From positions 1-64,000 of the forward strand of contig NZ_JPOC01000007.1 of assembly GCF_000738775.1 (NCBI RefSeq): a DNA stretch of 64,000 nucleotides, read 5' to 3'. Shown here piece after piece: positions 36,583 to 44,844 of the stretch (position 1 is its first letter; each line of letters starts with the position of its first letter). The DNA is from Prescottella defluvii. GTDB taxonomy: Bacteria; Actinomycetota; Actinomycetes; Mycobacteriales; Mycobacteriaceae. The notes beneath the pieces were generated by a model. It did no database searches, had not been told where the DNA came from, and saw only the letters and a program-made list of their open reading frames with translations. A program made the translations under genes and the position numbers.

Positions 36583-37236
36583 ATGAGCGCGCTCGCCGAA
36601 CCGGTCCTCCTCGACACCGACGGGGTGTACGGCTACCTGCACCGACCCGCCGCCGACGCGATCGCCGCACTGGCGCTCGCGCACGGTGCCGGCGGCAACT
36701 GCGACGCAAAACTTTTGCAGGCCATGGCATCCGGATTCGCCGAACGCGGCCTGGTGGTGTTGCGCTACAACCTCCCGTTCCGGCAGCGGCAGCCGTCGGG
36801 CCCGCCCAACCGAGCGCACGCGGCCACCGACCGGGACGGCATCGCCGCGGCGGCCGACGCGATCCGCGCGCTCACCGACGGCCCGACGATCCTCGCGGGC
36901 CACTCGTACGGCGGCCGCCAGTCCACGATGCTGGCCGCGGAGCGTCCGGACATCGCGGACGGGCTGGTACTGCTGTCGTATCCACTGCACCCGCCGGGCA
37001 AACCGGAGAAGCAGCGCACCGAACACCTGCCGCAACTGCGCACGCCGTCACTGTTCGTGCACGGCGACCGGGATCCGTTCGGCACGCTCGACGAGATGCG
37101 GGACGCTCTCGAACTGATCCCCGCCGAGCACCGCCTCCTCGACGTCGAGGGCGGACGGCACGGCCTCGACCCCGACCGCGCCGACGTCGTCGCCCGAACG
37201 GTCGACGCGGCCATGGACCTGTTCGGTATCGGCTGA
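36583..37236 (+). CDS. small alpha/beta hydrolase (KANL3/Tex30-like)
   Basis: The 217-residue protein has the nucleophile elbow LAGHSYGGRQSTM, an HGAGGNCDA oxyanion loop, the acid in VHGDRDPFGT and the histidine in EGGRHGLDPD. This compact family has no lid domain. The substrate is unknown. It shares a very short intergenic region with the divergent epimerase fusion gene. Confidence 0.88.
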   Translation: MSALAEPVLLDTDGVYGYLHRPAADAIAALALAHGAGGNCDAKLLQAMASGFAERGLVVLRYNLPFRQRQPSGPPNRAHAATDRDGIAAAADAIRALTDGPTILAGHSYGGRQSTMLAAERPDIADGLVLLSYPLHPPGKPEKQRTEHLPQLRTPSLFVHGDRDPFGTLDEMRDALELIPAEHRLLDVEGGRHGLDPDRADVVARTVDAAMDLFGIG

Positions 37237-37373
37237 TCGTCTGGTACACAACAGCATCCGCCGTGTCGGATCGGCACGTCCGGATCGGGCGGCAACCCTA
37301 CCCCGCAAACCACTGCCGCGACGTGACCGCGCTGGGTAGTCTGAAAAGCGACCAACTACCGGGAGGTCGAGGA

Positions 37374-38552
37374 ATGCTCTACAGCGATATTCCGAGTCAT
37401 GCCGAGGTTCGCCGGCTCGCCGAGGTCGAGGGCGGGACCTGCATCTCCATCTACACGCCCACCGAGGACGACATCCACGATCCGGGCAAGAGTCGGATCG
37501 AGTTCGCGAATCAGGTGAAGTCCGCGCTCGAACAGATAGACGACCACAAGGAACGGGTGGCGTTCGAGCAAGCGTTCGACGACCTGATCGAGGACGAGGC
37601 GTTCTGGTGGTACCAGGCGAGGACACTCGTCGTGCTCGCGACAGCGGACCGGCTCCGGCGGTACCGGCTCCCCAACCGACTCGGAGCGTGTTCCATCGTC
37701 AGCGACCGCTTCTACATCAAGCCGCTGCTGCGAACGGTCACCTTCCCGCAGACGGCATACGTGCTGGCACTCGCCGAGGGCTCCGTCAGGTTGATCGAGG
37801 TCACCGCCGATCAACCGCCGACGAGGGTCGACGTGCCGGGGTTGCCCAAGGACGCCGCGAGCTACGCCGGAGTGTCGTCACTCGGCCGGACGACCGGCGG
37901 CCGCGTGCACGGTCGCGGCGGATCCGCCGCGGGCTCGGGAAGCGGGCGGGCGGCGCCGGACCGCGCACCGGGGCGCGTGCAGGGCGAGGAGGGCCGGAAG
38001 CTCCGCGTGCGCGAATATGCCCGCGCGATCGATCACGAACTGCGCAGCGTGCTGACCGGACGCGACATTCCGCTGATCCTGGCCGCCGCCGAACCGACGT
38101 CCTCGATCTACCGCTCCGTGAACAACTATCACAAGCTCCTCGACGAAGGCATTCAAGGCAATCCGGAGGAAACGACGGACGAGCAGATCGCCGAGGCCAC
38201 CCGCAAGATCCTCGACGGGCACTACGCCCAGCAACTCGCGGACAGCCGCAAGCAGTTCGACGATCTCCGATCGAAGGGCCGGGCGCAGGTGGAGATCTCC
38301 GACGTCGCGCGGTCGGCGACGTTCGGTCGGGTCGAGACACTGTTCGTCGACATCGAGGGCATCGTGCCGGGCACGGTCGATCCGGACACCGGCACCGTCG
38401 AACTCGCCGAACTCAACGGCAACCACGAGTACGGCGTGGTCGACGAGATCGCCCGACGGGCACTGCTCACCGGCGCGAAGGTGCTCGCCGTGCGTTCCGC
38501 CGACGTGCCCGACGAGGTGCCCGCCGCGGCGATCCTGCGGTTCGCCCAATAG
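37374..38552 (+). CDS. baeRF-family (eRF1-related) protein
   Basis: The 392-residue protein has the layout of bacterial relatives of the archaeo-eukaryotic release factor eRF1: CISIYTPT near residue 22, RTLVVLATADRLRRYRLPN, VLALAEGSVRLIEVTAD, then a Gly/Arg/Ser-rich insertion (about residues 165-205, GGRVHGRGGSAAGSGSGRAA), and a C-terminal domain ending in ALLTGAKVLAVRSADVPD. These are proposed to act on stalled ribosomes or RNA, without direct proof. GGGAGG lies upstream of the ATG. Confidence 0.75.
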   Translation: MLYSDIPSHAEVRRLAEVEGGTCISIYTPTEDDIHDPGKSRIEFANQVKSALEQIDDHKERVAFEQAFDDLIEDEAFWWYQARTLVVLATADRLRRYRLPNRLGACSIVSDRFYIKPLLRTVTFPQTAYVLALAEGSVRLIEVTADQPPTRVDVPGLPKDAASYAGVSSLGRTTGGRVHGRGGSAAGSGSGRAAPDRAPGRVQGEEGRKLRVREYARAIDHELRSVLTGRDIPLILAAAEPTSSIYRSVNNYHKLLDEGIQGNPEETTDEQIAEATRKILDGHYAQQLADSRKQFDDLRSKGRAQVEISDVARSATFGRVETLFVDIEGIVPGTVDPDTGTVELAELNGNHEYGVVDEIARRALLTGAKVLAVRSADVPDEVPAAAILRFAQ

Positions 38553-38565
38553 GGTCCGGTCGGGG

Positions 38566-39309
38566 CTACTTCCCCTGTTCCTGCGCGGCGAGGAGAACCG
38601 CGAGCGTCTCCTCGATGTAGGTGTCGACGGCGGTCTTGTCGACGCCCAACTCGGCGAGGACGCCCGCCCGGTCCTCGAGTTCGAGCAGCGCGAGCAGCAG
38701 GTGCTCGGTGCCGATGTAGTTGTGCCCCAGCCGCAGCGCCTCCCGGAACGTGAGCTCGAGGGCCTTGCGGGCGCCGGCGTCGAACGGAATGAGATCGGGC
38801 ACCTCGGCCACCCCGGCGGGTAGCACCGCGGTGGCCGCATCGCGGACAGCACTCGGTTCGATTCCCTGCGCGGCAAGAGCTTTCACCGCGATCGATTCCG
38901 GCTCCGACAGCAGCCCCAGCACGACGTGCTCCGGCGTGATCTGGTCGTTGCCCGCGGCCCGGGCCTCGTTCTGCGCCGCCATGACGACGTTGCGGGCGCG
39001 CGGCGTGAACCTGCTGAACCCCTGACTCGCGTCGAGGTCGGACGGTTCCCCGGGCCCCTTCGGCACGAAACGCTTCTGCGCGGCCTGCTTGGTCACCCCC
39101 ATGCTGCGGCCGATGTCGGTCCAGGATGCACCCGAGCGTCGGGCCTGGTCCACGAAGTGCCCGATGAGGTGGTCGGCCACCTCGTCGAGGTGCTCGGCGG
39201 CGAGGACCGCGTCGGTCAATTGCTCGAGGGCATCGGTGTGCACCTTCTTGATGGCTTCGATGAGATCGTCGAGCCGCACGGGGTTCGACATGCGCGTCGG
39301 ATCAGTCAT
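38566..39309 (-). CDS. HTH and Clp N-domain protein, probable autoregulator
   Basis: The 247-residue protein has an N-terminal helix-turn-helix (SGASWTDIGRSMGVTKQAAQKRF, about residues 60-82, shown in full length 23 only by position) and two C-terminal Clp_N repeats (FTPRARNVVMAAQNEARAAG, TPEHVVLGLLSEPES; then RKALELTFREALRLGHNYIG, TEHLLLALLE). It has no ATPase part. The Clp_N repeats could sense misfolded proteins or bind a peptide while the HTH binds DNA. Two matching palindromes lie over its own promoter. Confidence 0.85.
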   Translation of the reverse strand: MTDPTRMSNPVRLDDLIEAIKKVHTDALEQLTDAVLAAEHLDEVADHLIGHFVDQARRSGASWTDIGRSMGVTKQAAQKRFVPKGPGEPSDLDASQGFSRFTPRARNVVMAAQNEARAAGNDQITPEHVVLGLLSEPESIAVKALAAQGIEPSAVRDAATAVLPAGVAEVPDLIPFDAGARKALELTFREALRLGHNYIGTEHLLLALLELEDRAGVLAELGVDKTAVDTYIEETLAVLLAAQEQGK

Positions 39310-39356
39310 GCGACAACCGTAGGTTGACGATCCGATGCCGTCAACCCCGGGTTGTC
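39310..39356 (-). promoter_or_regulatory. leaderless promoter with two CAACC-N3-GGTTG operators
   Basis: On the minus strand TTGACG, 17 bases and TACGGT form a -35/-10 pair with TACGGT ending 6 bases before the ATG, so the mRNA should be leaderless. Two palindromes, CAACC-GTA-GGTTG (39314-39326) and CAACC-CCG-GGTTG (39342-39354), are centred 28 bases apart and cover the -10 and -35. The extended form is GNCAACC-N3-GGTTGNC in both. Confidence 0.65.
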
Positions 39357-39433
39357 GATTCTCCGGGTACCCAACTTCCCCGCTCGGCACCTATCGTGAG
39401 AGGGACCGATCGTCGTCGACGAAGGAGTCCGCA

Positions 39434-40288
39434 ATGCCCGACTACGGCAACGACATCCGGTTCGGCTACTTCCTCGTTCCCGATGCGGACGCCGCGCAGG
39501 GAATCCTCGACACCGCGGCGGTGCTCGACCGCGTCGGGTTCGACCTGGTCGGCATCCAGGACCATCCCTACCAGCGACGCTTCCTCGACGCGTGGACGCT
39601 GTTGTCCGCCATCGCGACCCGCACGGAGAACCTCACGGTGTTCCCGGACGTGGCGAGCCTGCCGCTGCGCCCGCCCGCGGTGCTGGCGAAGGCGGCGGCC
39701 AGCCTCGACCGGCTCACCGAGGGCCGCGTCGAGCTGGGTCTCGGCGCCGGCGCCTTCTGGGATGCGATCGCCGCGATGGGCGGCCCCCGCCGCACACCGG
39801 GTGAATCCGTGCAGGCGCTGCGCGAGGCGGTGTCGGTGCTGAAGCTGATGTGGAGCGGCGAACGCGCCATCCGGTTCGACGGCGACTTCTATTCGGTCGA
39901 CGGGGTGCATCCCGGTCCTGTGCCGGCCCACCCGATCGGCGTCTGGATCGGCGGCTACAAACCGCGGATGCTGCGACTGATCGGCGAGATCGGTGACGGC
40001 TGGCTGCCCTCGCTCGGCTACATCGACGACGACGGGATCGCCTCGGCCAGTGCGGCGATCGACGACGCGGCCACCGCCGCCGGCCGAGATCCCGCACGAA
40101 TCCGTCGAATCCTCAACGTGGGCGACGAGATCCCGCGCGACGACCTGCCGCGGCGGCTGACCGCGCTCGCGCTCGACTACGGCATCGACACGTTCGTCCT
40201 CGGCGGCCCCGCCAGCGACGAACAACTGACCTACCTCGCGCAGGAGGTGTTCCCGCAGGTGCGGGACGGAGTCGCGGCCGGACGTTGA
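39434..40288 (+). CDS. LLM-class flavin-dependent oxidoreductase
   Basis: The 284-residue protein is a luciferase-like TIM-barrel monooxygenase: FGYFLVPDADAAQGI at the N terminus, VGIQDHPYQRRFLDAWTLLS, TEGRVELGLGAGAFWDAIAAMG and IGVWIGGYKPRMLRLIGE. Relatives use FMN or F420; which one cannot be told from sequence. GAAGGAG precedes the ATG. It is a single gene, followed by a terminator shared with the convergent mau-like cluster. Confidence 0.92.
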   Translation: MPDYGNDIRFGYFLVPDADAAQGILDTAAVLDRVGFDLVGIQDHPYQRRFLDAWTLLSAIATRTENLTVFPDVASLPLRPPAVLAKAAASLDRLTEGRVELGLGAGAFWDAIAAMGGPRRTPGESVQALREAVSVLKLMWSGERAIRFDGDFYSVDGVHPGPVPAHPIGVWIGGYKPRMLRLIGEIGDGWLPSLGYIDDDGIASASAAIDDAATAAGRDPARIRRILNVGDEIPRDDLPRRLTALALDYGIDTFVLGGPASDEQLTYLAQEVFPQVRDGVAAGR

Positions 40289-40318
40289 AGACGCGGGCCC
40301 GGCGAAGGGCCCGCGTCT
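40289..40318. terminator. bidirectional hairpin terminator
   Basis: A perfect 12-bp stem (AGACGCGGGCCC with GGGCCCGCGTCT) and 6-base loop lies between the convergent genes ending at 40288 and 40326. Confidence 0.85.
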
Positions 40319-40325
40319 CCCACTG

Positions 40326-41177
40326 TCACACCAGTGCGACCGCGGCGAAGGCCGCGAGGGCGACGAGGCCCGCGCCCGTGACCACCTGGACCCGGCGGTC
40401 GACGACGCACATCGCCGACAGGAACCCGGGCATGGATCCGCCGCGACGCGTGTGGACGATCGCGAGCAGGCTCGGCATGCAGCGACCGAGGCTCACCAGC
40501 GTGAACAGTGCGGCACCCAGCGCGGGCGATCCGGCGGCGACCACACCGAGCGCCAGCAGGTAGTAGGCGCTGGACCGGATGAAGATCACGAAACCCGGGC
40601 CGATCATCGCGCCGAACAGCAGCGAGACCTTCCACGGCGCCATCGACCGGCGCAGGTGCCGGGGCAGCTGACGGCGCCGCATCGGAGCGGGCAGCGTCAC
40701 CAGGCCCATCTCGTGCAGGCCGTACGCCAGCGCCATCACCGCCCAGATCCCGACCGCCCACGCGATCGGGACCGCGCCCGCCGCGACGGCGCCCAACGCA
40801 CCGAGCAGGGCGCCGGTGGGCGCACCCGTCGCGATCGAGCCCAGCGCGTGCCAGCCCAGTCGTCGCACCGGCGTCGACGAGCCCTTGCGTCCCGGCTGCT
40901 TCGGCGCCGCGACGACGCCCGCGACCGACATGCCGCACGTCGACCAGTTGGCGGCGAGTGCGGTGAGCGCGCCCGCCCCGACCACCGCCGCGATCAGGGC
41001 CGAGCCCGCCGCCGGGGCGCCGAGCGCACCGACACCGGCGCCGACCACGGCAGCACCGCCGACGAGCGCCGCACGGGCCGGCATCGACACCGCCTTCTGC
41101 AGCGTGGGCCGGATCTCCGGGACGTCGGTCGCTATCGGAGCGTGCGCGAGCGACTCGCGCGTGAGTGTCTCCGTCAT
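40326..41177 (-). CDS. polytopic membrane protein of the amine dehydrogenase cluster
   Basis: The 283-residue protein has about seven hydrophobic helices rich in Gly and Ala, a loop NWSTCGMSVAGVVAAPKQPG and a basic loop MRRRQLPRHLRRSM. It is the last gene of the cluster, 46 bases after the cupredoxin gene. Size and topology are similar to MauF, a membrane protein needed for methylamine dehydrogenase in Gram-negative bacteria, but I cannot confirm homology. It may help assemble or anchor the complex. Confidence 0.7.
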   Translation of the reverse strand: MTETLTRESLAHAPIATDVPEIRPTLQKAVSMPARAALVGGAAVVGAGVGALGAPAAGSALIAAVVGAGALTALAANWSTCGMSVAGVVAAPKQPGRKGSSTPVRRLGWHALGSIATGAPTGALLGALGAVAAGAVPIAWAVGIWAVMALAYGLHEMGLVTLPAPMRRRQLPRHLRRSMAPWKVSLLFGAMIGPGFVIFIRSSAYYLLALGVVAAGSPALGAALFTLVSLGRCMPSLLAIVHTRRGGSMPGFLSAMCVVDRRVQVVTGAGLVALAAFAAVALV

Positions 41178-41223
41178 CGAAATCCTCTCCTTCTCTTCTG
41201 ATGTAGCGGAATTGCTTTGTGCG

Positions 41224-41550
41224 TCAACCTGTCACGGTGATCGTCCCGGTCATGTAGCGATGCACCGAGCAGTGGTACTCGTACACGCCCGGGGAATCGA
41301 AGGTGTGTTCGTAGCTCCCTTCTCCGGTGATGCCGCTGTCGAACACGCCGTCGGATCCGACATGGTGGAGCAGGCCTCCGTCCTCGAACCGCCACAGCAC
41401 CGTGCCCCCGACCGGCACGGTGACGTCCATCGGCCCGAAGTGGACGTTGCGGATCACCACGACGGCGTCCGGGCCGGCATCCGGCGCGTCCGCGCACCCC
41501 GCGGCCAGCGACAGCAGTACGGCGGGCGCGGCGCACCACCGCCGGTTCAT
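41224..41550 (-). CDS. cupredoxin lipoprotein 1
   Basis: The 108-residue protein has a short signal peptide with lipobox SLAAGC and a plastocyanin/amicyanin-like copper domain. Type 1 copper ligands are the histidine in LLHHVGSD and Cys, His and Met in YEYHCSVHRYMTG. It should be membrane-tethered on the outer face and carry single electrons. Its start overlaps the stop of cupredoxin 2 (ATGA). It is a paralogue of the next gene. Confidence 0.9.
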   Translation of the reverse strand: MNRRWCAAPAVLLSLAAGCADAPDAGPDAVVVIRNVHFGPMDVTVPVGGTVLWRFEDGGLLHHVGSDGVFDSGITGEGSYEHTFDSPGVYEYHCSVHRYMTGTITVTG

Positions 41551-41903
41551 TCCGTCACGACGACGGTGCCGACCATCATCGGGTGCGGCGTGCAGTGGTA
41601 ATCGAAGGTGCCCGCGTCGTCGAAGGTGAACTCGTACGTGCCCTCGGTCAGGAGCTCGCTCTTCAACTGCCCCTCCACGGAGCCCTCCCCGACCACGTCG
41701 TGCGGCAGTCCGGAGTCGTCGAACTTCCACTGCACGGTCTGACCCTTCTCGATGGTGACCTGGGCCGGCGTGTAGGACATGTTCTTGACCTCGATCACCG
41801 CGGCCGGCGCACCGCCGCCCGCATCGGCCTCCCCACTGCTGCAACCGGTGATCAGCGCGCCCGTCGTGATCAGGCCCGCGGTGAGTGCGACGAGTTTCTT
41901 CAT
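41547..41903 (-). CDS. cupredoxin lipoprotein 2 (amicyanin-like)
   Basis: The 118-residue protein has a signal peptide with lipobox LITGC and a cupredoxin domain with ligands His in LPHDVVGE and Cys, His, Met in FDYHCTPHPMMVG. Amicyanin is the electron acceptor of methylamine dehydrogenase in other bacteria, so this or its paralogue likely takes electrons from the TTQ enzyme. It lies 11 bases after the multicopper oxidase gene and overlaps cupredoxin 1. Confidence 0.9.
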   Translation of the reverse strand: MKKLVALTAGLITTGALITGCSSGEADAGGGAPAAVIEVKNMSYTPAQVTIEKGQTVQWKFDDSGLPHDVVGEGSVEGQLKSELLTEGTYEFTFDDAGTFDYHCTPHPMMVGTVVVTE

Positions 41904-41914
41904 GATCGGTCCTC

Positions 41915-43525
41915 TCACCGGATGTACCGCAGGTTCGCGGTCATTCCGGCCTCGAAGTGGTAGGCGTTGTGGCAGTGGAACATCCACTCGCCCGGATTGT
42001 CGGCGTCGAACTCGATCGCCAACTCGGTGCCGGGCAGCACGTTGACGGTGTCCCGGCGTAGTCCCCCGTAGGCGGGGACGGCGAACGTGTGCCCGTGGGT
42101 GTGCATCGGATGCCACATCGACGACGAGTTCACCATCGTGATGCGCACCCGCTCGCCCTGCTTCATGACGAGCTTGCCTGCGTCGGCACCGGCCATGCCC
42201 CACACGTACCGGTCGCCGGCCTGGATGAGTTCGACGCGGTAGTTCCGATCCGGGCTGCGGTCCTCGAGTCGCACGGCATCCACGGGACGCAGCTCGCTCT
42301 CCGGCACCAGTCGCCCGGACAACTCCGGAACAGTCCCGCCCACATCAGGATTCGACAGTGGGACGGCGTCGGGTGTGCGCAGGACCGTGGACGCGTAACC
42401 GTCGCGGCCCTCGACCTTCGCCACCACCGGCCACGCGCCCGACCGGACCGTGACCAGCACGTCGACACGCTGCGCCATACCGACGATCACGGTGTCGGCG
42501 GGGACCGGACGGACATCGAAGCCGTCCACGGCCACCACCGTCAGCTCGTGTCCGGCAACCGCGAATCGGTACGGAGTCTCCGCCGCCGCGTTGATGATTC
42601 GCAGCCTCAGCCGCTGGCCGACCGACGCCTCGACCACCGCCGGATCGTTCGGCGGACGGCCGTTGATCAGGTGCAGCGGATACGCGATGTGCTGCGTCAT
42701 GCCGCCCAGCGCCGCCGAGTCGCCGTGTCCCCGAGACACCAGGTCCTGCGCGACACCCATCTCCGCGTCCGAGTGCGCAGCCGCCGGTGCCGCACCGCCA
42801 CCGTGTCCACCGTGCCCGCCACCGTGGCCACCGGAGATCGCCGGGTTGAGCGCCATCAGAACCGCCTCCGGCGTGGTTCCCATCCCGTCGATCCAGTCGT
42901 CGAGAACCAGCACCGCATCCGCGTCCGCGCCCGTCCGGTCGTCCGGGTCCTCGATGATCATCGCGCCGAACAGGCCCCGGTCCGCCTGCAGGCCGCTGTG
43001 CGAGTGGTACCAGTGCGTACCGGGATCCGGTGCGACGAAGTCGTATTCGAACGTCCCGCCGTTCGCGGTGATCGCCGACTGCGTCACCGGCGCCGCACCG
43101 TCCATGTCGTTCCGGATCCGGATGCCGTGCCAGTGCAGCGTCGTGTCCGCCGGCAGCCCGTTGCTCACCGACACCTGCACCCGGTCGCCTTTGCGCAGCC
43201 GCAGCTCCGGGGCCACGGCCGCACCACCGTAGGTCCACGTGTCCACCAGCCGCCCGCCGAGATCGACCGTGCCTGCGGCCGCGGCGAGTGCGAATGCCGC
43301 CGTCGCCCCGCTCGTGACGCGCGCGGCCTCGGCACGGGCGATCTCGGGATCCGTCGGCAGGATGTAGTCGAGGTCGTCCGGCGTCGGCCCGGCCGACGCA
43401 CCGGAGCTACTGCACCCGACGGCACCGAACCCGAGCGCGCCGAGGCCCACCGCCCCGACCCCCAGGGAGCCGAGGCGGAGGAACCGCCGGCGATCGAGCA
43501 TCCCGCCACCGATCGGTCGCGTCAT
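41915..43525 (-). CDS. Tat-exported multicopper oxidase lipoprotein
   Basis: The 536-residue protein has all four copper motifs of three-domain multicopper oxidases: TLHWHGIRI, HWYHSHSGLQ, HPMHTHGHTF and HCHNAYHFEAGM (with an axial Met). The leader has DRRRFLRLG (twin arginine) and a lipobox GAVGC, so it should be exported folded and lipid-anchored. A His/Gly-rich loop lies near residues 230-250. It overlaps mauB by 4 bases. In this position it could reduce oxygen with electrons from the cupredoxins or take part in cofactor making; both are inference. Confidence 0.92.
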   Translation of the reverse strand: MTRPIGGGMLDRRRFLRLGSLGVGAVGLGALGFGAVGCSSSGASAGPTPDDLDYILPTDPEIARAEAARVTSGATAAFALAAAAGTVDLGGRLVDTWTYGGAAVAPELRLRKGDRVQVSVSNGLPADTTLHWHGIRIRNDMDGAAPVTQSAITANGGTFEYDFVAPDPGTHWYHSHSGLQADRGLFGAMIIEDPDDRTGADADAVLVLDDWIDGMGTTPEAVLMALNPAISGGHGGGHGGHGGGAAPAAAHSDAEMGVAQDLVSRGHGDSAALGGMTQHIAYPLHLINGRPPNDPAVVEASVGQRLRLRIINAAAETPYRFAVAGHELTVVAVDGFDVRPVPADTVIVGMAQRVDVLVTVRSGAWPVVAKVEGRDGYASTVLRTPDAVPLSNPDVGGTVPELSGRLVPESELRPVDAVRLEDRSPDRNYRVELIQAGDRYVWGMAGADAGKLVMKQGERVRITMVNSSSMWHPMHTHGHTFAVPAYGGLRRDTVNVLPGTELAIEFDADNPGEWMFHCHNAYHFEAGMTANLRYIR

Positions 43526-44844
43526 TCGAGCACCTGGGGGGTGAGCAGGGTGCGGATGTTGTCGACGGTCCCGGTGACCTCCACGGAACTGACCTGGCTG
43601 CCGTTCGCGGCGTCGATACCGACGATCCTCTGCTTGGACTCGCCGTCCACCTCGGGACCGCTACCGACCACGTAGAGCGTCCGGCCGTCCACCGAGTACG
43701 CCATGCTGTCGATGCCCTCGAGCCCCAGCGTTCCCAGGTCGAGGGTCTTGACCGGCGCGAAGGTCGCCGCGTCGTGCAGTTCGATCTTCACCACGTCGCC
43801 GCCGCGCGCGGAGTGCGGGTGGATCTCGCTGTCGGTGTACTCGATCGCGATGCGGGCGCCGGTGTTGTCGATGGCGTTGCCGGCGAAGCGGCCGCCCATC
43901 TGCCCGGCATTGCCGATCGGGGCCACCTTCGACGACGGCAGTCCGTTCGCGAAATCGAACACGTACACGTCGCCGTTGGCGCCGACCAGCAGCGCCTTCT
44001 TGGCCTCTGCCGCCCACGTGACCTCGCGGGCGCTGACGAAGTCGTCGGGCAGCACCTCGGCGCGCTTGGTCTCGGTGGGGACGCCGGCGTCGTCGATGGA
44101 GATCTGGATCAGCTCGCGGGTCTCCTCGCACACGCTGTAGAGCTCGTGGCCGTCGAGCCACGTGAACGGTCCGCACCCGATGATCTGGAGGGCGCCGCTC
44201 TCCTTCTTCGCCGCGAGGTCGACCACCCGCACTCCGTACAGGCCGTCGTCCCACGTGACGAAGTACTTGCCGTCCGAGGTCACCGCGCTCGACCCCGGAC
44301 GCGAATGGACACGCGCGTAGTCGGGAAGAAGCGCCTCCGAGGGCTCGAGCAGGTTGCCGGAGTACGTGCTCACGGTGAAGTCCGCTGCCCCTCGGGAGCC
44401 CCGCGGCCGCCACACCTCGGCGGCGAGAACCGCCGGGTCGCTGGATGTCTCGCCGACGAACCCGTGGATCACCGGATCCCAGATGCCCGGCCCCACCACG
44501 AACCGGTTGCCCGCGACACCGGTGACCGGGTCGACGGTGTTGACGCCGATCTCGAGCCGGCCGGACCCACCGATCACGGCCAGCACTTCGGTCCGCTTGA
44601 TCGGATCGATCTCGCTGACGTGCAGCGGTTCGGGAATGGTGGTGCCGATCTCCTGGTCGTCGTGACCGAGCGAGATGCCCTCTCCGGGTGCGGTGTACGG
44701 CACGCTCGGATAGGTGACCTCTCCGGCGGCGGCCGTCGTGTCGCCATCGGCGTCGTCGGACGAACAGGCGGCCAGCGAGAACACGAGGGCGAGCGGGACC
44801 ACGGCCGCCGCGCCCCGGGCGGCCCGACGCGAAACAGTCGTCAT
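43522..44844 (-). CDS. mauB: amine dehydrogenase heavy chain (MauB-like) lipoprotein
   Basis: The 440-residue protein is the beta-propeller large subunit of a TTQ amine dehydrogenase. It has a signal peptide with lipobox SLAACSS, then repeated blade patterns (SSAVTSDGKYFVTWDDGLYG, IDSMAYSVDGRTLYVVGSG). Known heavy chains are soluble periplasmic proteins; the lipobox here indicates membrane tethering, as expected for a Gram-positive-type envelope. It is coupled to mauA upstream and the oxidase downstream by ATGA overlaps. Confidence 0.85.
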   Translation of the reverse strand: MTTVSRRAARGAAAVVPLALVFSLAACSSDDADGDTTAAAGEVTYPSVPYTAPGEGISLGHDDQEIGTTIPEPLHVSEIDPIKRTEVLAVIGGSGRLEIGVNTVDPVTGVAGNRFVVGPGIWDPVIHGFVGETSSDPAVLAAEVWRPRGSRGAADFTVSTYSGNLLEPSEALLPDYARVHSRPGSSAVTSDGKYFVTWDDGLYGVRVVDLAAKKESGALQIIGCGPFTWLDGHELYSVCEETRELIQISIDDAGVPTETKRAEVLPDDFVSAREVTWAAEAKKALLVGANGDVYVFDFANGLPSSKVAPIGNAGQMGGRFAGNAIDNTGARIAIEYTDSEIHPHSARGGDVVKIELHDAATFAPVKTLDLGTLGLEGIDSMAYSVDGRTLYVVGSGPEVDGESKQRIVGIDAANGSQVSSVEVTGTVDNIRTLLTPQVLE

